A DNA stretch of 64,000 nt from an uncultured Massilia sp. (GTDB lineage Bacteria; Pseudomonadota; Gammaproteobacteria; Burkholderiales; Burkholderiaceae_D), in assembly GCF_913773735.1 (NCBI RefSeq), contig NZ_CAJYEB010000035.1, positions 186,001 through 250,000 of the forward strand, read 5' to 3'. The translations under genes and the position numbers were made by a program. Shown piece by piece: positions 6,405-15,000 of the stretch; within the stretch, counting starts at the first letter, position 1, and every line of letters begins with the position of its first letter. The notes beneath the pieces are model-generated. The model ran no database searches and was not told the DNA's origin. It saw only the letters and a list, made by a program, of their open reading frames with translations.

Positions 6405-7799
6405 ATGCGAAGAATTCCAGCGCTGTACAGCGTGATCGGCGCAAGCGTAGCGCTCGCTTGCATCCCGGCAGGCGCCCAGTCCGGCCCCGACCTGCTGGAG
6501 CAGCTGAAAATCATGCGACAACAGCTGGAAGACCAGCGCGCACGCGTCGACGAGCTCGAGCGGCAACTGCGCGCCAGCGGCGTGAGCAACGCCGCCCCCG
6601 CCAGTGCCGGCCAGCTCGAGCGGCTGCGCGGCACCGGCCCGGCGCCGGTCCAGGCGAGCGCGCCGGCGACCACGGCCGCGCAGGCCGCCCCGCTGGACAA
6701 CCTGCGCGGCGCCGGCGGCGCGCCGCAGCAGGGCCTGCCGGCGCCGGTCACCGGCAGCAGCGACACGCCGGCCCAGCAACCGGTCGTCGCCAGCCAGGGC
6801 GGCCCGGTCGGTCGCGCCCCCGAGCCCGGCCAGGGTGCGCGCACGCCCGAAGTGGCGCCGATCTTCGAGACGCCCGGCGTGCTGACCCCGCGCAACCGCC
6901 TCGTGTTCGAACCCTCGGTGCAGTACGGCTATTCGTCCAGCAACCGCGTCGCGCTGGTGGGCTATACCGTGATCCCGGCACTGCTGATCGGCCTGCTGGA
7001 CGTGCGCGAAGTCAAGCGTAACACGACCACCGGCGCCGCCACCTTCCGCTACGGCGTCAGCAACCGCTTCGAGGTCGAGGGCAAGATTCCCTACGTGTAC
7101 CGCAGCGACTCCACGGTCAGCCGCGAGATCTTCACCGGCACCGCCGCCGAGCGCGCGTTCGAGACCAGCGGCAAGGGCATCGGCGACATCGAACTGGGCT
7201 GGCGTTACCAGCTCAACGACGGCGGCATCGAGAAGCCCTACTACATCGCCGGCCTGCGCTTCAAGTCGCGCACTGGCCGCGACCCGTTCGAGGTCGTCAC
7301 CGACTGCCAGACGCGCTGCCTGGGCCAGAACGTCACCGGTACCGGCCTGCCGCTGGACCTGCCGACCGGTTCCGGCTTCTACTCGCTGCAGCCGAGCGTG
7401 ACCTGGCTGATGCCGTCCGATCCGGCGATCTTCTTCGGCACCTTCAGCTACACCCACAACTTCAAGCGCGGCAACGTCTACCGCACCGTGCTGAACGGCG
7501 AGCGCGAACTGCTGGGCGAGATCAAGCCCGGCGACGTGTTCGGCTTCAACATCGGCATGGGCCTGGCGCTGAACGAACGCGCCTCGTTCTCGATCGGCTA
7601 CGACCACAGCTCGGTCGGCCGCATGAAGCAGAACGGCCAGATCATCCCCGGCTCGGTGCGCCTGCAGCTCGGCACCCTGCTGCTGGGCGGTTCCTACCGC
7701 ATCAACAACAAGCGCACGCTGAACATCTCGGTGGGCGCCGGCCTGACCCGCGACACGCCGGACGTGACGCTGATGCTGCGCATGCCGTTCGCGTTCTGA
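6405..7799 (+). CDS. outer-membrane beta-barrel with N-terminal coiled coil, FapF-like exporter
   Basis: This 464-residue protein has a signal peptide to about residue 25 and a short coiled coil at 29-57 (LLEQLKIMRQQLEDQRARVDELERQL). A Pro/Ala/Gly/Gln linker runs to about 160 with two LRG[TA]G motifs. A beta-barrel of alternating aromatic/polar strands follows and ends in phenylalanine (MLRMPFAF), the usual outer-membrane signature. FapF, the trimeric pore that exports Fap amyloid subunits, has this same order: coiled coil, plug/linker, barrel. The ATG at 6405 follows GGAGA at 6392-6396. An in-frame ATG at 6378 overlaps the upstream stop but puts extra polar residues before the signal peptide. 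Confidence 0.85.
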   Translation: MRRIPALYSVIGASVALACIPAGAQSGPDLLEQLKIMRQQLEDQRARVDELERQLRASGVSNAAPASAGQLERLRGTGPAPVQASAPATTAAQAAPLDNLRGAGGAPQQGLPAPVTGSSDTPAQQPVVASQGGPVGRAPEPGQGARTPEVAPIFETPGVLTPRNRLVFEPSVQYGYSSSNRVALVGYTVIPALLIGLLDVREVKRNTTTGAATFRYGVSNRFEVEGKIPYVYRSDSTVSREIFTGTAAERAFETSGKGIGDIELGWRYQLNDGGIEKPYYIAGLRFKSRTGRDPFEVVTDCQTRCLGQNVTGTGLPLDLPTGSGFYSLQPSVTWLMPSDPAIFFGTFSYTHNFKRGNVYRTVLNGERELLGEIKPGDVFGFNIGMGLALNERASFSIGYDHSSVGRMKQNGQIIPGSVRLQLGTLLLGGSYRINNKRTLNISVGAGLTRDTPDVTLMLRMPFAF

Positions 7800-7821
7800 C
7801 GCCGTCCACGCGACCGGAAAA

Positions 7822-7850
7822 ACAAAAGGGCCACCCTGCGGTGGCCCTTC
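7822..7850. terminator. bidirectional terminator between the amyloid-like operon and lpxO
   Basis: A perfect 10-bp stem AAGGGCCACC (7826-7835) with GGTGGCCCTT (7840-7849) surrounds a CTGC loop. The U-tract is better for the minus strand (TTTTGTTTTT after the stem), so it serves lpxO best and probably also ends the plus-strand operon. Confidence 0.75.
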
Positions 7851-7926
7851 CTGCTTGCGCCGTCCATGCGGCCATCCACGCGTCCCGCGCCGGCCGCATC
7901 GGCCCGGCCGGACGCCCTGCCCGGCC

Positions 7927-8826
7927 TCAGAGGTAATAGATGGCCGCCGCCAGCGCGACGATCAGGCCGACCTTGGTGGCCTTGTAGGCGGTCTTGTTCC
8001 AGGCCTTGTAGCGGCGGCGGTACTGGCCCATCACGTGGGAAATGCGGAACAGCTTGCTGACCAGGCCGATCTGGTCGCCGCTCTCGTTGGGCGAGGCCGC
8101 GGCCGTCATCATCGTGCGGCCCAGCCAGCGGTTGACGGCCTGCATCCAGCGGAAGCGCATCGGGCGCTCGACGTCGCAGAACAGGATCACGCGGTCGCTG
8201 TCGCTGGTGTTCTCGGCCCAGTGCAGGTAGGTTTCGTCGAAGATGACGCCCTGGCCGTCGCGCCAGCTGTGGCGTTCGCCGTCGACCTCGATGAAGCAGC
8301 GGTCGTCGTTCGGCGTGGCCAGGCCCAGGTGGTAGCGGATCGAGCCGGCGAACGGATCGCGGTGCAGGTTCAGCTTGGCGCCGGGCGGCAGTTCGGCGAA
8401 CATCGCCGCCTTGACCGACGGGATTCCCTGCAGCAGCGCGTAGGTGCGCGGGCACAGGCGCTCGGCCGACGGGTGGCTGGCGTCGTACCACTTCAGGTAG
8501 AAGCGCTTCCAGCCGGTCTTGAAGAAGGAATTGAAGCCGGCGTCGTTGTTTTCCTCGGACGCCTTGATCTTCTTGAGCTCGATGAGCCGGAGCGCTTCCT
8601 CGCGGATGACCGGCCAGTTCTGCTGCAGCACGTCGAGCTCGGGGAATTCGCGCACGGGCAGGTACGGGGTGCTGGGCACCCGCGAGAACAGGTGCATGAA
8701 GATGTTGATTGGCGCCATGAACGACGAATGGTCGAACAGCTGGCGCCCGATCGGCAGACGGACCTTACCCCGGAAGTGGATGTGCAGGATGGAAAGGATA
8801 AGAAAACCGACGATTGCCCACTTCAT
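7927..8826 (-). CDS. lpxO: lipid A 2-hydroxylase LpxO (Fe(II)/2-oxoglutarate dioxygenase)
   Basis: This 299-residue protein is close to the usual LpxO length. A single N-terminal membrane helix is followed by HFRGKVR and FDHSSFMAPIN, strongly LpxO-like. The dioxygenase metal triad is H155, D157 (LHRDPF) and H202 (YLHWAEN), with R212 placed to bind 2-oxoglutarate. LpxO hydroxylates a secondary acyl chain of lipid A at the inner membrane. The ATG at 8826 follows GGAGG. The frame extends further upstream, but without a ribosome site or family similarity. Confidence 0.88.
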   Translation of the reverse strand: MKWAIVGFLILSILHIHFRGKVRLPIGRQLFDHSSFMAPINIFMHLFSRVPSTPYLPVREFPELDVLQQNWPVIREEALRLIELKKIKASEENNDAGFNSFFKTGWKRFYLKWYDASHPSAERLCPRTYALLQGIPSVKAAMFAELPPGAKLNLHRDPFAGSIRYHLGLATPNDDRCFIEVDGERHSWRDGQGVIFDETYLHWAENTSDSDRVILFCDVERPMRFRWMQAVNRWLGRTMMTAAASPNESGDQIGLVSKLFRISHVMGQYRRRYKAWNKTAYKATKVGLIVALAAAIYYL

Positions 8827-9003
8827 TGTGCCTCCGGCGACCCGCCGCACCGCGGCAACGGTCAAATTGATCGAGGCAGAGAGGATACCATACGCGCCGC
8901 ACGGCCGTATGCCGGCCGCCCCGTCGCCGGGGCCGCCGGCATGGGTGCGGCGGTTTGTCGTGCGGGCGCTACGACGCATGACGCGCCGCAGCAAAAACGC
9001 CCG

Positions 9004-9231
9004 TCAATGCATCGACGAGGTCACGGCATAGCCCTTCTCGGACAGCTGGCCGCCCAGGTTCTCGATCGCGTAGTCCTCGATCCGTTCGGCATGGTCGTCG
9101 ACTTCGACGGCGCGGGCCTCGACTTCCCAGTCGGTGTTGGTGGCTTCTTCGGGGATGTTGCGGGTCTCGGGGACGGCGAGGTAGGAGAATTTGCCGTCGT
9201 GTTCGGCTCGGCGATAGATGTCCAGGCGCAT
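9004..9231 (-). CDS. small conserved hypothetical protein
   Basis: This is a 75-residue soluble protein starting MRLDIYRRAEHDGKFSYLAV. It resembles small conserved proteins of Burkholderiales, but I cannot name a function. AAAGGAG lies six bases before the ATG, and a TTG two codons upstream is less likely. It is acidic, with no signal peptide or membrane helix. Confidence 0.75.
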   Translation of the reverse strand: MRLDIYRRAEHDGKFSYLAVPETRNIPEEATNTDWEVEARAVEVDDHAERIEDYAIENLGGQLSEKGYAVTSSMH

Positions 9232-9338
9232 TGTCAACTCCTTTCAAGGCATGGCTGTCGAATGAAAGCCATCAGTGGACCCACGATAGGCGAATGGACT
9301 GCGCACGTCTGTTAATCGCCGCACACTGCCGCCGTCGA

Positions 9339-9530
9339 TCAGCGCCCGCCCAGCACGCGCGCCGGCAGCATCACGATGGCGCGCAGCAGCTCGAACACGG
9401 CCTCGATGCCGATCCCGAGCAGCCGGAACGGCAGCAACAGCAGCCACACCAGCGGATACAGGACGAGCGCCAGCAGCGCGATCGGCCAGCACAGGAACAG
9501 CAGCAACAGCCAGAGCAGGAAACCCAGCAT
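9339..9530 (-). CDS. small hydrophobic membrane protein
   Basis: This 63-residue protein has two closely spaced hydrophobic segments rich in Leu/Trp (about residues 2-35) and an amphipathic C-terminal helix ending in LPARVLGGR. GAGGAG lies six bases before the ATG at 9530. No family was recognised. It may share a transcript with the 9004 gene downstream, although about 107 bases separate them. Confidence 0.65.
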   Translation of the reverse strand: MLGFLLWLLLLFLCWPIALLALVLYPLVWLLLLPFRLLGIGIEAVFELLRAIVMLPARVLGGR

Positions 9531-9715
9531 CGTCGACTCCTCGCACATGGAACACAGGAGCCGTCAATGTAGTGCGGCGCCGGGCGCCGGGCAATGCGGA
9601 TGCGACGAAAGGTCGCGCCGTGGGATGAACGGGGCGAAACGGGGGATGGGCGGTGCGGGCGGGACCCGCCGGCGCGGGGCGCCGGCGGTGGGGCGGATCG
9701 GGGTGGAGCGGCGGG

Positions 9716-10642
9716 TCAGGCGCAGGCCGTCTCGGCCGGCACTCGCGCGTCGTCCTCGAAGCGGGCCACGAGCTCGGCGCGCATCGTCGCTTCCAGCGAC
9801 GGGATCGAACCGCCCGCGCGGTAGGCGAACGAGACCTGCACGATGTCGCCGGCCTGCACGTCCAGCGGCTGCGCCAGCGGCAGCGCCATGTAGTGGTTCA
9901 GCCAGTCGATCGTGGTGCCGCGTTCCTCGACGATCGACAGCACGTTCTTGGTGATGAAGCGCAGCGCGTTCAGGCGGCCGCCCTTCTCGACCAGGAAGCG
10001 GCCTTCCCAGGCGATGTCCATGCCGACCGGCTGGTTGAAGTCGAGGATGGCGTACACGCCGGGCGCGGCCAGCTCGGTCGTGCCGGGATGGATCACGTTG
10101 GTCGGCTGGAACTGCACGATCGGTGCATGGAAGCCTTCGAAATCGTATTCCTGCTGCAGCGGCTGGGCCGCCATGATCACGGCTTCCGGCAGGAATACCG
10201 GCAGCGGGCCGCCGAAGCGGGCCAGGTAGCGGCGCTTGAACGACTCGATCATCTCGACCTGCTTCTCGCGCAGCATGCCGACGTGGATCATCTCGCAGAT
10301 CACGACGTCGACCGGTTCCGGCGGCAGGTACTGGAAGGCGTCGGCGTGGATCACGTCGACGCGGTCGCCGTTCCGGTTCAGCGCCAGGAACTTGCGCGCC
10401 TCGCGCACCATGTCCGGGTTGAACTCGACGCAATAGACCTTGGACGCCTGCTGCGCCGCGAAGAACGACAGCACGCCGGTGCCGCCGCCCAGTTCCAGCA
10501 CCCTGGCGCCCGGCTTGACGGCGTAGTGGATCGCCGCCTTGAAGCTGTGCATGCGGTTTTCGTCCATCAGCATATTGTGATGGTAGTGGACCGGGATGAA
10601 TTGGCCGAGGTAGCAGCTCTCGATTTCGCGTTCGTTCAGCAT
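9716..10642 (-). CDS. SAM-dependent methyltransferase resembling protein arginine methyltransferases
   Basis: This is a 308-residue class I methyltransferase. HHNMLMDENRM (21-31) matches the N-terminal helix motif of PRMTs (HxxMLxDxxR). The SAM-binding loop is ELGGGTG (50-56), with acidic E73 (VEFNP) after strand 2. CEMIHVGML (116-124) sits where PRMTs have the double-E loop. The C-terminal half looks like the PRMT beta-barrel. PRMT-type enzymes are uncommon in bacteria, and a methylated partner cannot be deduced. Upstream runs an AT-rich 100-base stretch and no operon partner. Confidence 0.75.
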   Translation of the reverse strand: MLNEREIESCYLGQFIPVHYHHNMLMDENRMHSFKAAIHYAVKPGARVLELGGGTGVLSFFAAQQASKVYCVEFNPDMVREARKFLALNRNGDRVDVIHADAFQYLPPEPVDVVICEMIHVGMLREKQVEMIESFKRRYLARFGGPLPVFLPEAVIMAAQPLQQEYDFEGFHAPIVQFQPTNVIHPGTTELAAPGVYAILDFNQPVGMDIAWEGRFLVEKGGRLNALRFITKNVLSIVEERGTTIDWLNHYMALPLAQPLDVQAGDIVQVSFAYRAGGSIPSLEATMRAELVARFEDDARVPAETACA

Positions 10643-10785
10643 GTTATTCCTTGTAGTGTGCCCTGCGATCTCGCCGGCGCCGTGGTTATGTTCACGGATA
10701 AATTATCTACAGGAAATAGCTAGAACGATGCGTGGAGGTAACGGGGGTTTACGGGTCAATTCCCCGCTTCGCCCCACCACGCGAT

Positions 10786-11439
10786 TCAACGCAGCGCCGC
10801 GGCAATGCTCCGGTGATCGGCCCGCTCGGCGATCCGGGCGGCATCCAGGCCTTCGGCGTTCTTGCGGCGCCGGTCGGCGCCCTTCCCGGCCAGGAACACG
10901 GCGCATTCCTCGCGGCCTTCGCGCGCGGCCATCATCAGGGGCGTGTAGGCGCCGCTGGCCTTGGGTGACACGGCGTCGATGCGCGCCCCGCGCTGCAGGA
11001 GCAGCCCGGCGATGCCGACGTCGCCGGCCGCCGCGGCGTAGTGCAGCGGCGTCCAGCCTTCGCGGTTCACGGCTGCGCCCTTGGCCAGCAAGGCGTCGAC
11101 GGCCGGGCGGTTGCCCTTGAACGCGGCCATCATGAGGGCCGTGTTGCCGTTCATGGCGGGGGCGTCGACGCGGATGCCCGGCGCCGCCAGCAGCACGTCC
11201 AGCACCTGCATCGACCCTTCGCGCACGGCCAGCACCAGCGCCGGTTCGCCGGCGCGGCTGGTGCCGTTCGGATCGACGCCGCGCCCGAGCAGCGACTTGA
11301 CGGAACGCGCATCGTCCATCTCGACGGCGCGGAAGAAATCGACGGCGTCGTCGGCAACCGCAAGGGCAGCGACGCCGGACAGTGCATAGGTCGCGCCGGC
11401 GGCCGCCAGCGTGGCGAGGAAGGTGCGGCGTGTCGTCAT
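10786..11439 (-). CDS. exported ankyrin-repeat protein
   Basis: This 217-residue protein has a short RR-containing signal sequence (MTTRRTFLATLAAAG, possibly Tat-type) followed by about five ankyrin repeats (for example GNTALMMAAFKGNRPAVDALLAKGA and GWTPLHYAAAAGD). Ankyrin repeats mediate protein binding, and the partner is unknown. Its start is one base from the tatD stop, so it is probably the last gene of the mltG-tmk-holB-pilZ-tatD run. Confidence 0.85.
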   Translation of the reverse strand: MTTRRTFLATLAAAGATYALSGVAALAVADDAVDFFRAVEMDDARSVKSLLGRGVDPNGTSRAGEPALVLAVREGSMQVLDVLLAAPGIRVDAPAMNGNTALMMAAFKGNRPAVDALLAKGAAVNREGWTPLHYAAAAGDVGIAGLLLQRGARIDAVSPKASGAYTPLMMAAREGREECAVFLAGKGADRRRKNAEGLDAARIAERADHRSIAAALR

Positions 11440-11440
11440 G

Positions 11441-12223
11441 TCAGCTCCTGGCGGCCTTGAACAGGTCGAAGAAATTCGCGCTGGTGCGCTCGGCCACCTC
11501 GCGCAGCGGGATGTCCTTGAGCGTGGCGATGTATTCGGCCACGTGGGCCACGTAGCCCGGCTCGTTCATCTTGCCGCGGTAGGGCACCGGCGCCAGGTAG
11601 GGCGAATCCGTCTCGACCAGGATGCGCTCCAGCGGCAGCGCCCGCGCCACCGCCTGCAGGTCCCTGGCGCTCTTGAACGTGACGATGCCCGAGAACGAGA
11701 TGTAGAAGCCCATCTCGATGGCGGCCTGCGCCACCTCGAGCGACTCGGTGAAGCAGTGCATCACGCCGGCGGCGCCGCCCTGGTCGGTGCCGGCGCCCTC
11801 TTCCCGCATGATGCGGATGGTGTCGGCGCTGGCCGACCGCGTGTGGATGATCAGCGGCTTGCCCGTAGCGCGCGAGGCGCGGATGTGGGTGCGGAAGCGC
11901 TCGCGCTGCCATTCGAGGTCGCCTTCCAGGCGGAAGTAGTCCAGGCCGGTCTCGCCGATGGCGACCACCTTCGGGTGGTCGGCCAGTTGCACCAGCTGCT
12001 CCACGGTGGGCTCGGGCGTGTCCTCGTAGTCGGGATGCACGCCGACCGAGGCGTAGATGTGCGGGTACTGCTCGGCCAGTGCGAGCACGCCGGGAAAGTC
12101 GGGCAGGTCGACCGACACGCACAGCGCATGCGTGACCTTGTTCTCGGCCATTTTTGCAAGCACGTCGGGCATGCGCGCGGCCAGCTCGGGGAAATTGATG
12201 TGGCAGTGGGAATCGATGTACAT
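11441..12223 (-). CDS. tatD: TatD-family metal-dependent deoxyribonuclease
   Basis: This 260-residue TIM-barrel hydrolase starts MYIDSHCHINFPE, with the metal-binding HxH at residues 6 and 8. It has GETGLDYF (metal-ligand Glu), IIHTRSA and the C-terminal VETDSPYLAP signature. TatD/YcfH proteins are 3'-5' exonucleases or DNases acting in DNA repair. In this group of bacteria the gene commonly follows holB and pilZ, as here. The frame extends upstream, but the family start is this ATG. Confidence 0.9.
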   Translation of the reverse strand: MYIDSHCHINFPELAARMPDVLAKMAENKVTHALCVSVDLPDFPGVLALAEQYPHIYASVGVHPDYEDTPEPTVEQLVQLADHPKVVAIGETGLDYFRLEGDLEWQRERFRTHIRASRATGKPLIIHTRSASADTIRIMREEGAGTDQGGAAGVMHCFTESLEVAQAAIEMGFYISFSGIVTFKSARDLQAVARALPLERILVETDSPYLAPVPYRGKMNEPGYVAHVAEYIATLKDIPLREVAERTSANFFDLFKAARS

Positions 12224-12283
12224 GCCGGCATTGTACGCGAGGCCGGAACATGGTGGGCACGCGGTGCCCGCCACGCCCGCCCG

Positions 12284-12802
12284 TCAGTCCACCCGCTTGC
12301 CCAGGATGACCAGGTCGCGCTCGACCCCGTCGAGGTTGGCCACGCGCGGGAAATGCGCCCAGGTATCGAAGCCGTACTTGCGGAACAGCGCCAGGCTCGG
12401 CGCATTGTGGCCGAAGATGAAGCCCAGCAGCGTATGCACGTTCACGTTCGGCGCGAACGCCATCGCCTGTTCCAGGCAGTAACGGCCGATGCCCTTGCCG
12501 CGCCAGCGCTCGGCGATGTAGATCGACAGCTCGGCGGTGCCGGCATAGGCCGGGCGGCCGTAGAAGTTGGAGTAGGACAGCCAGCCGATCACTTCCGGCT
12601 GCGCCGACCGGTCGTCGGCGGCGTGGATCACCCACAGCGGACGGCGCTCGGGCGCGTGGTCGTGGAACCAGGCTTCGCGCGAGGCGACCGTGACCGGCTC
12701 GGTGTCGGCCGTGACCTCGCGCGAGGCGATGGTGGAATTGTAGATGTCGACGATGGCGGGCAGGTCGTCGAGGCTGGCAAGGCGGTGTACGTAGGACGGC
12801 AT
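12284..12802 (-). CDS. GNAT-family N-acetyltransferase
   Basis: This is a 172-residue acetyltransferase of the phosphinothricin-acetyltransferase (Pat/YncA) type. IVDIYNSTIASREVTADTEP matches the substrate-side N-terminus, and ERWRGKGIGRYCLEQ is the acetyl-CoA-binding motif A. The substrate is not defined by the sequence and could be an amino acid or antibiotic analogue. The gene is inserted between pilZ and tatD. The ribosome site before the ATG is weak. Confidence 0.85.
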   Translation of the reverse strand: MPSYVHRLASLDDLPAIVDIYNSTIASREVTADTEPVTVASREAWFHDHAPERRPLWVIHAADDRSAQPEVIGWLSYSNFYGRPAYAGTAELSIYIAERWRGKGIGRYCLEQAMAFAPNVNVHTLLGFIFGHNAPSLALFRKYGFDTWAHFPRVANLDGVERDLVILGKRVD

Positions 12803-12852
12803 GGTGGAACGGCGGTGGTGGGAATGTTTTTCGTGACGCGTCACGGCGTCGG

Positions 12853-13230
12853 CTACAGGGTATGCGTGGCGCGCGAGGAGCGCAGCGCGGCGCCCAGGAT
12901 GTCCTCGATGCGCTGGCGGGCGCGCTGGCCGGTCTCGTCGGCCGGGAAGTGCACGCCGATGCCCTGCGCCTTGTTGTTGTTGGCGCCGGCCGGCGTGATC
13001 CACGCGACCTTGCCGGCGATCGGGTACTTGTTCGGGTCGTCCATCAGCGACAGGATCAGGTAGATCTCGTCGCCGATGCGGTATGGCTTGCTGGTCGGAA
13101 CGAACATGCCGCCGTTCTTGAGGAACGGCATGTAGGCCGCGTACAGCGCCGCCTTTTCCTTGATGGCGAGCGACAGCACGGACGGGCGCGGCGGCTGGGC
13201 GGCGTTCGGGTCGGTGGGCAGGCCATTCAT
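12853..13230 (-). CDS. pilZ: PilZ-domain protein (type IV pilus assembly)
   Basis: This 125-residue single PilZ domain includes FLKNGGMFVPTS, YRIGDEIYLILSLM and KVAWITPAG. Like the pilus-type PilZ of Pseudomonas, it lacks the RxxxR and D/NxSxxG residues needed for c-di-GMP binding, so it probably acts by protein contacts in type IV pilus biogenesis. Its place after holB is the conserved location of pilZ. The ATG follows AAAGGAAC. Confidence 0.88.
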   Translation of the reverse strand: MNGLPTDPNAAQPPRPSVLSLAIKEKAALYAAYMPFLKNGGMFVPTSKPYRIGDEIYLILSLMDDPNKYPIAGKVAWITPAGANNNKAQGIGVHFPADETGQRARQRIEDILGAALRSSRATHTL

Positions 13231-13248
13231 GGGCGTTCCTTTCGGGCT

Positions 13249-13318
13249 CAGTTGTGGGCGCAGTTATGGGTGTCGTTGCGGGCTCCGTTGCAGGCTCGGT
13301 TGCCGGCACGGTTGCCAG
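13249..13318. repeat. degenerate 12-bp tandem repeat between pilZ and holB
   Basis: About six imperfect 12-bp units of the form [CG]GTTGC[GA]GGCTC fill the 130-base gap between holB and pilZ. In one minus-strand frame they read as ATEP-like residues, but that frame is not pilZ and has no support as a gene. Confidence 0.6.
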
Positions 13319-13360
13319 TCTTCCTACGGCATTTCCTGCGGATCCTTGTGCAGCGTGGCG

Positions 13361-14392
13361 TCAAGCGCAGCAGGCCGCATAGTCGAGCAGCATGTCTTCG
13401 ACGAACAGCTTGGGCGACAGCGGATGGTCGGCGATCGCGCGGCGTTCGTTGGCCGACTTGATCGCGCGCATCAGGCCCGCCGTCGACACGCGCCCGGCCA
13501 GCGCCGCCAGCTCGCGCCGGTAACGGGGATAATACCGGATCGTGCCGGACAGCTTGTACGAAAACACATCATACAGCCACCGTTGCTGCCAGGCGACCAG
13601 CGCCGCCAGCGGCGCCTTGCTGAGCCGCTCGGCCGCGCGCAGCGCCGTGTCGACGGCGGGCAGGGCCAGCACCTGCAGCAGCGCGTCGAGTTCCTCGCGG
13701 CTGCCCGTCTCGGCCTGGGCCAGCGCCGCCAGCGGCGCGCCGCCCTGCTCGCGCAGCCAGCCGTCGGCATCCTGCACGCCCTGCTCTTGCAGCCAGGCCA
13801 GCGCCGCGGCGTGGTCCGGCAGGGCCAGCGCGAACTTGCGGCAGCGCGACAGGATCGTCGGGAGCAGGCGGTCCAGGCTGTTCGAGGCCAGCAGGAACAC
13901 CGTGCCGGGCGGCGGCTCTTCCAGCGTCTTGAGCAGCGCGTTGGACGCCGGCATGTTCAGCGCCTCGGCCGGATACAGCACCACCACGCGCAGGCCCTGG
14001 CGGTGCGTCGAGATGTTCATGAAATCGGCCAGCGCGCGCACCTGCTCGATCTTGATGTCCTTCGAGGCGGTCTTCGACTTCGCCTTCTTGTCGTCGCCAC
14101 CCGCCTCGTCGCCCTCGGCCGCCGGCGCCTCGTCCTCGAGCGCCTCGGGGCGCACGCGCCGGTAGTCGGGATGGTTGCCCTGGGCGAACCAGCCGCAGGA
14201 CGCGCATTCGCCGCAGGCATGCCCGTCCGGGCGCACGTTCTCGCACAGCAGCGACTGCGCGAACGCCTCGATGAAATCGGCCTTGCCGATCCCGGCCGGG
14301 CCGTGGAACAGGAGGGCGTGCGGCAGGCGCGCGCGCATGGGCTGCAGTTGCGCCCACGCCTGCTGCTGCCAAGGATAGATCTTCACAACCAT
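13361..14392 (-). CDS. holB: DNA polymerase III delta-prime subunit
   Basis: This 343-residue clamp-loader subunit has the P-loop-like [10 protein letters not shown] near residue 32 and zinc-binding cysteines in [17 protein letters not shown]. It also has [16 protein letters not shown] and the SRC-containing segment LSRCRKF typical of delta-prime. An acidic/lysine-rich insertion (residues about 85-105, [13 protein letters not shown] then KKAKSK) sits after the zinc module. The start overlaps the tmk stop by ten bases, so translation is probably coupled. Confidence 0.92.
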   Translation of the reverse strand: MVVKIYPWQQQAWAQLQPMRARLPHALLFHGPAGIGKADFIEAFAQSLLCENVRPDGHACGECASCGWFAQGNHPDYRRVRPEALEDEAPAAEGDEAGGDDKKAKSKTASKDIKIEQVRALADFMNISTHRQGLRVVVLYPAEALNMPASNALLKTLEEPPPGTVFLLASNSLDRLLPTILSRCRKFALALPDHAAALAWLQEQGVQDADGWLREQGGAPLAALAQAETGSREELDALLQVLALPAVDTALRAAERLSKAPLAALVAWQQRWLYDVFSYKLSGTIRYYPRYRRELAALAGRVSTAGLMRAIKSANERRAIADHPLSPKLFVEDMLLDYAACCA

Positions 14393-15000
14393 TTCTCCAG
14401 TGCGGCACGGAGGTCGGCGCGGACGTCGTCGATCGACCCGGTCGAATCGATCACCACGATCCGGCCGGGACACGCGGCGGCGCGGCGCAGGTATTCGGCG
14501 CGGCAGCGCCCGAAGAAGTCCGCTTCCTCCTGCTCGAACTTGTCCAGCGTGCGGGTGGCGTCCAGGCGCGCGCGCGCCACGTCCAGCGGCACGTCGAACA
14601 GGAGGGTCAGGTCGGGCTGCAGGTGCGGGTGCACCCATGCCTCCAGCGCGTCCAGGCGCGCGCGGTCCATGCCGCGTCCGCCGCCCTGGTAGGCGAAGCT
14701 GGCGTCGGTGAAGCGGTCCGACAGCACCCAGTCGCCGCGCGCGATGGCCGGCTCGATCACCTGCGCCAGGTGCTCGCGGCGGCTGGCGAACATCAGCAGC
14801 GCCTCGGTGTCGAGGTGCATGCGCTCGTGCAGCAGCAGGTCGCGCAGCTTCTCGCCCAGCGGCGTGCCGCCCGGCTCGCGGGTCGACACCACGGTCAGGC
14901 CGGCGCCCTCGAGCAGGGCCGTGACGTAGCCGATGTGGGTCGACTTGCCGGCGCCGTCGATACCCTCGAAGGTGATGAAGCGGCCGCGCGCGGCGCTCAT
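14383..15000 (-). CDS. tmk: thymidylate kinase
   Basis: This 205-residue enzyme phosphorylates dTMP to dTDP. It has the P-loop [11 protein letters not shown], the DR[FY] motif in [13 protein letters not shown] and the lid segment near [15 protein letters not shown]. Start and stop overlap with mltG (ATGA) and holB, placing it in the middle of a tightly coupled operon. Confidence 0.94.
   Translation of the reverse strand: MSAARGRFITFEGIDGAGKSTHIGYVTALLEGAGLTVVSTREPGGTPLGEKLRDLLLHERMHLDTEALLMFASRREHLAQVIEPAIARGDWVLSDRFTDASFAYQGGGRGMDRARLDALEAWVHPHLQPDLTLLFDVPLDVARARLDATRTLDKFEQEEADFFGRCRAEYLRRAAACPGRIVVIDSTGSIDDVRADLRAALEKWL

Noticed and set aside
6003..7607. Long minus-strand frame opposite the barrel gene
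   Set aside because: It is an antisense shadow of GC-rich coding sequence, while the plus frame has the coiled coil, barrel strands and terminal Phe.
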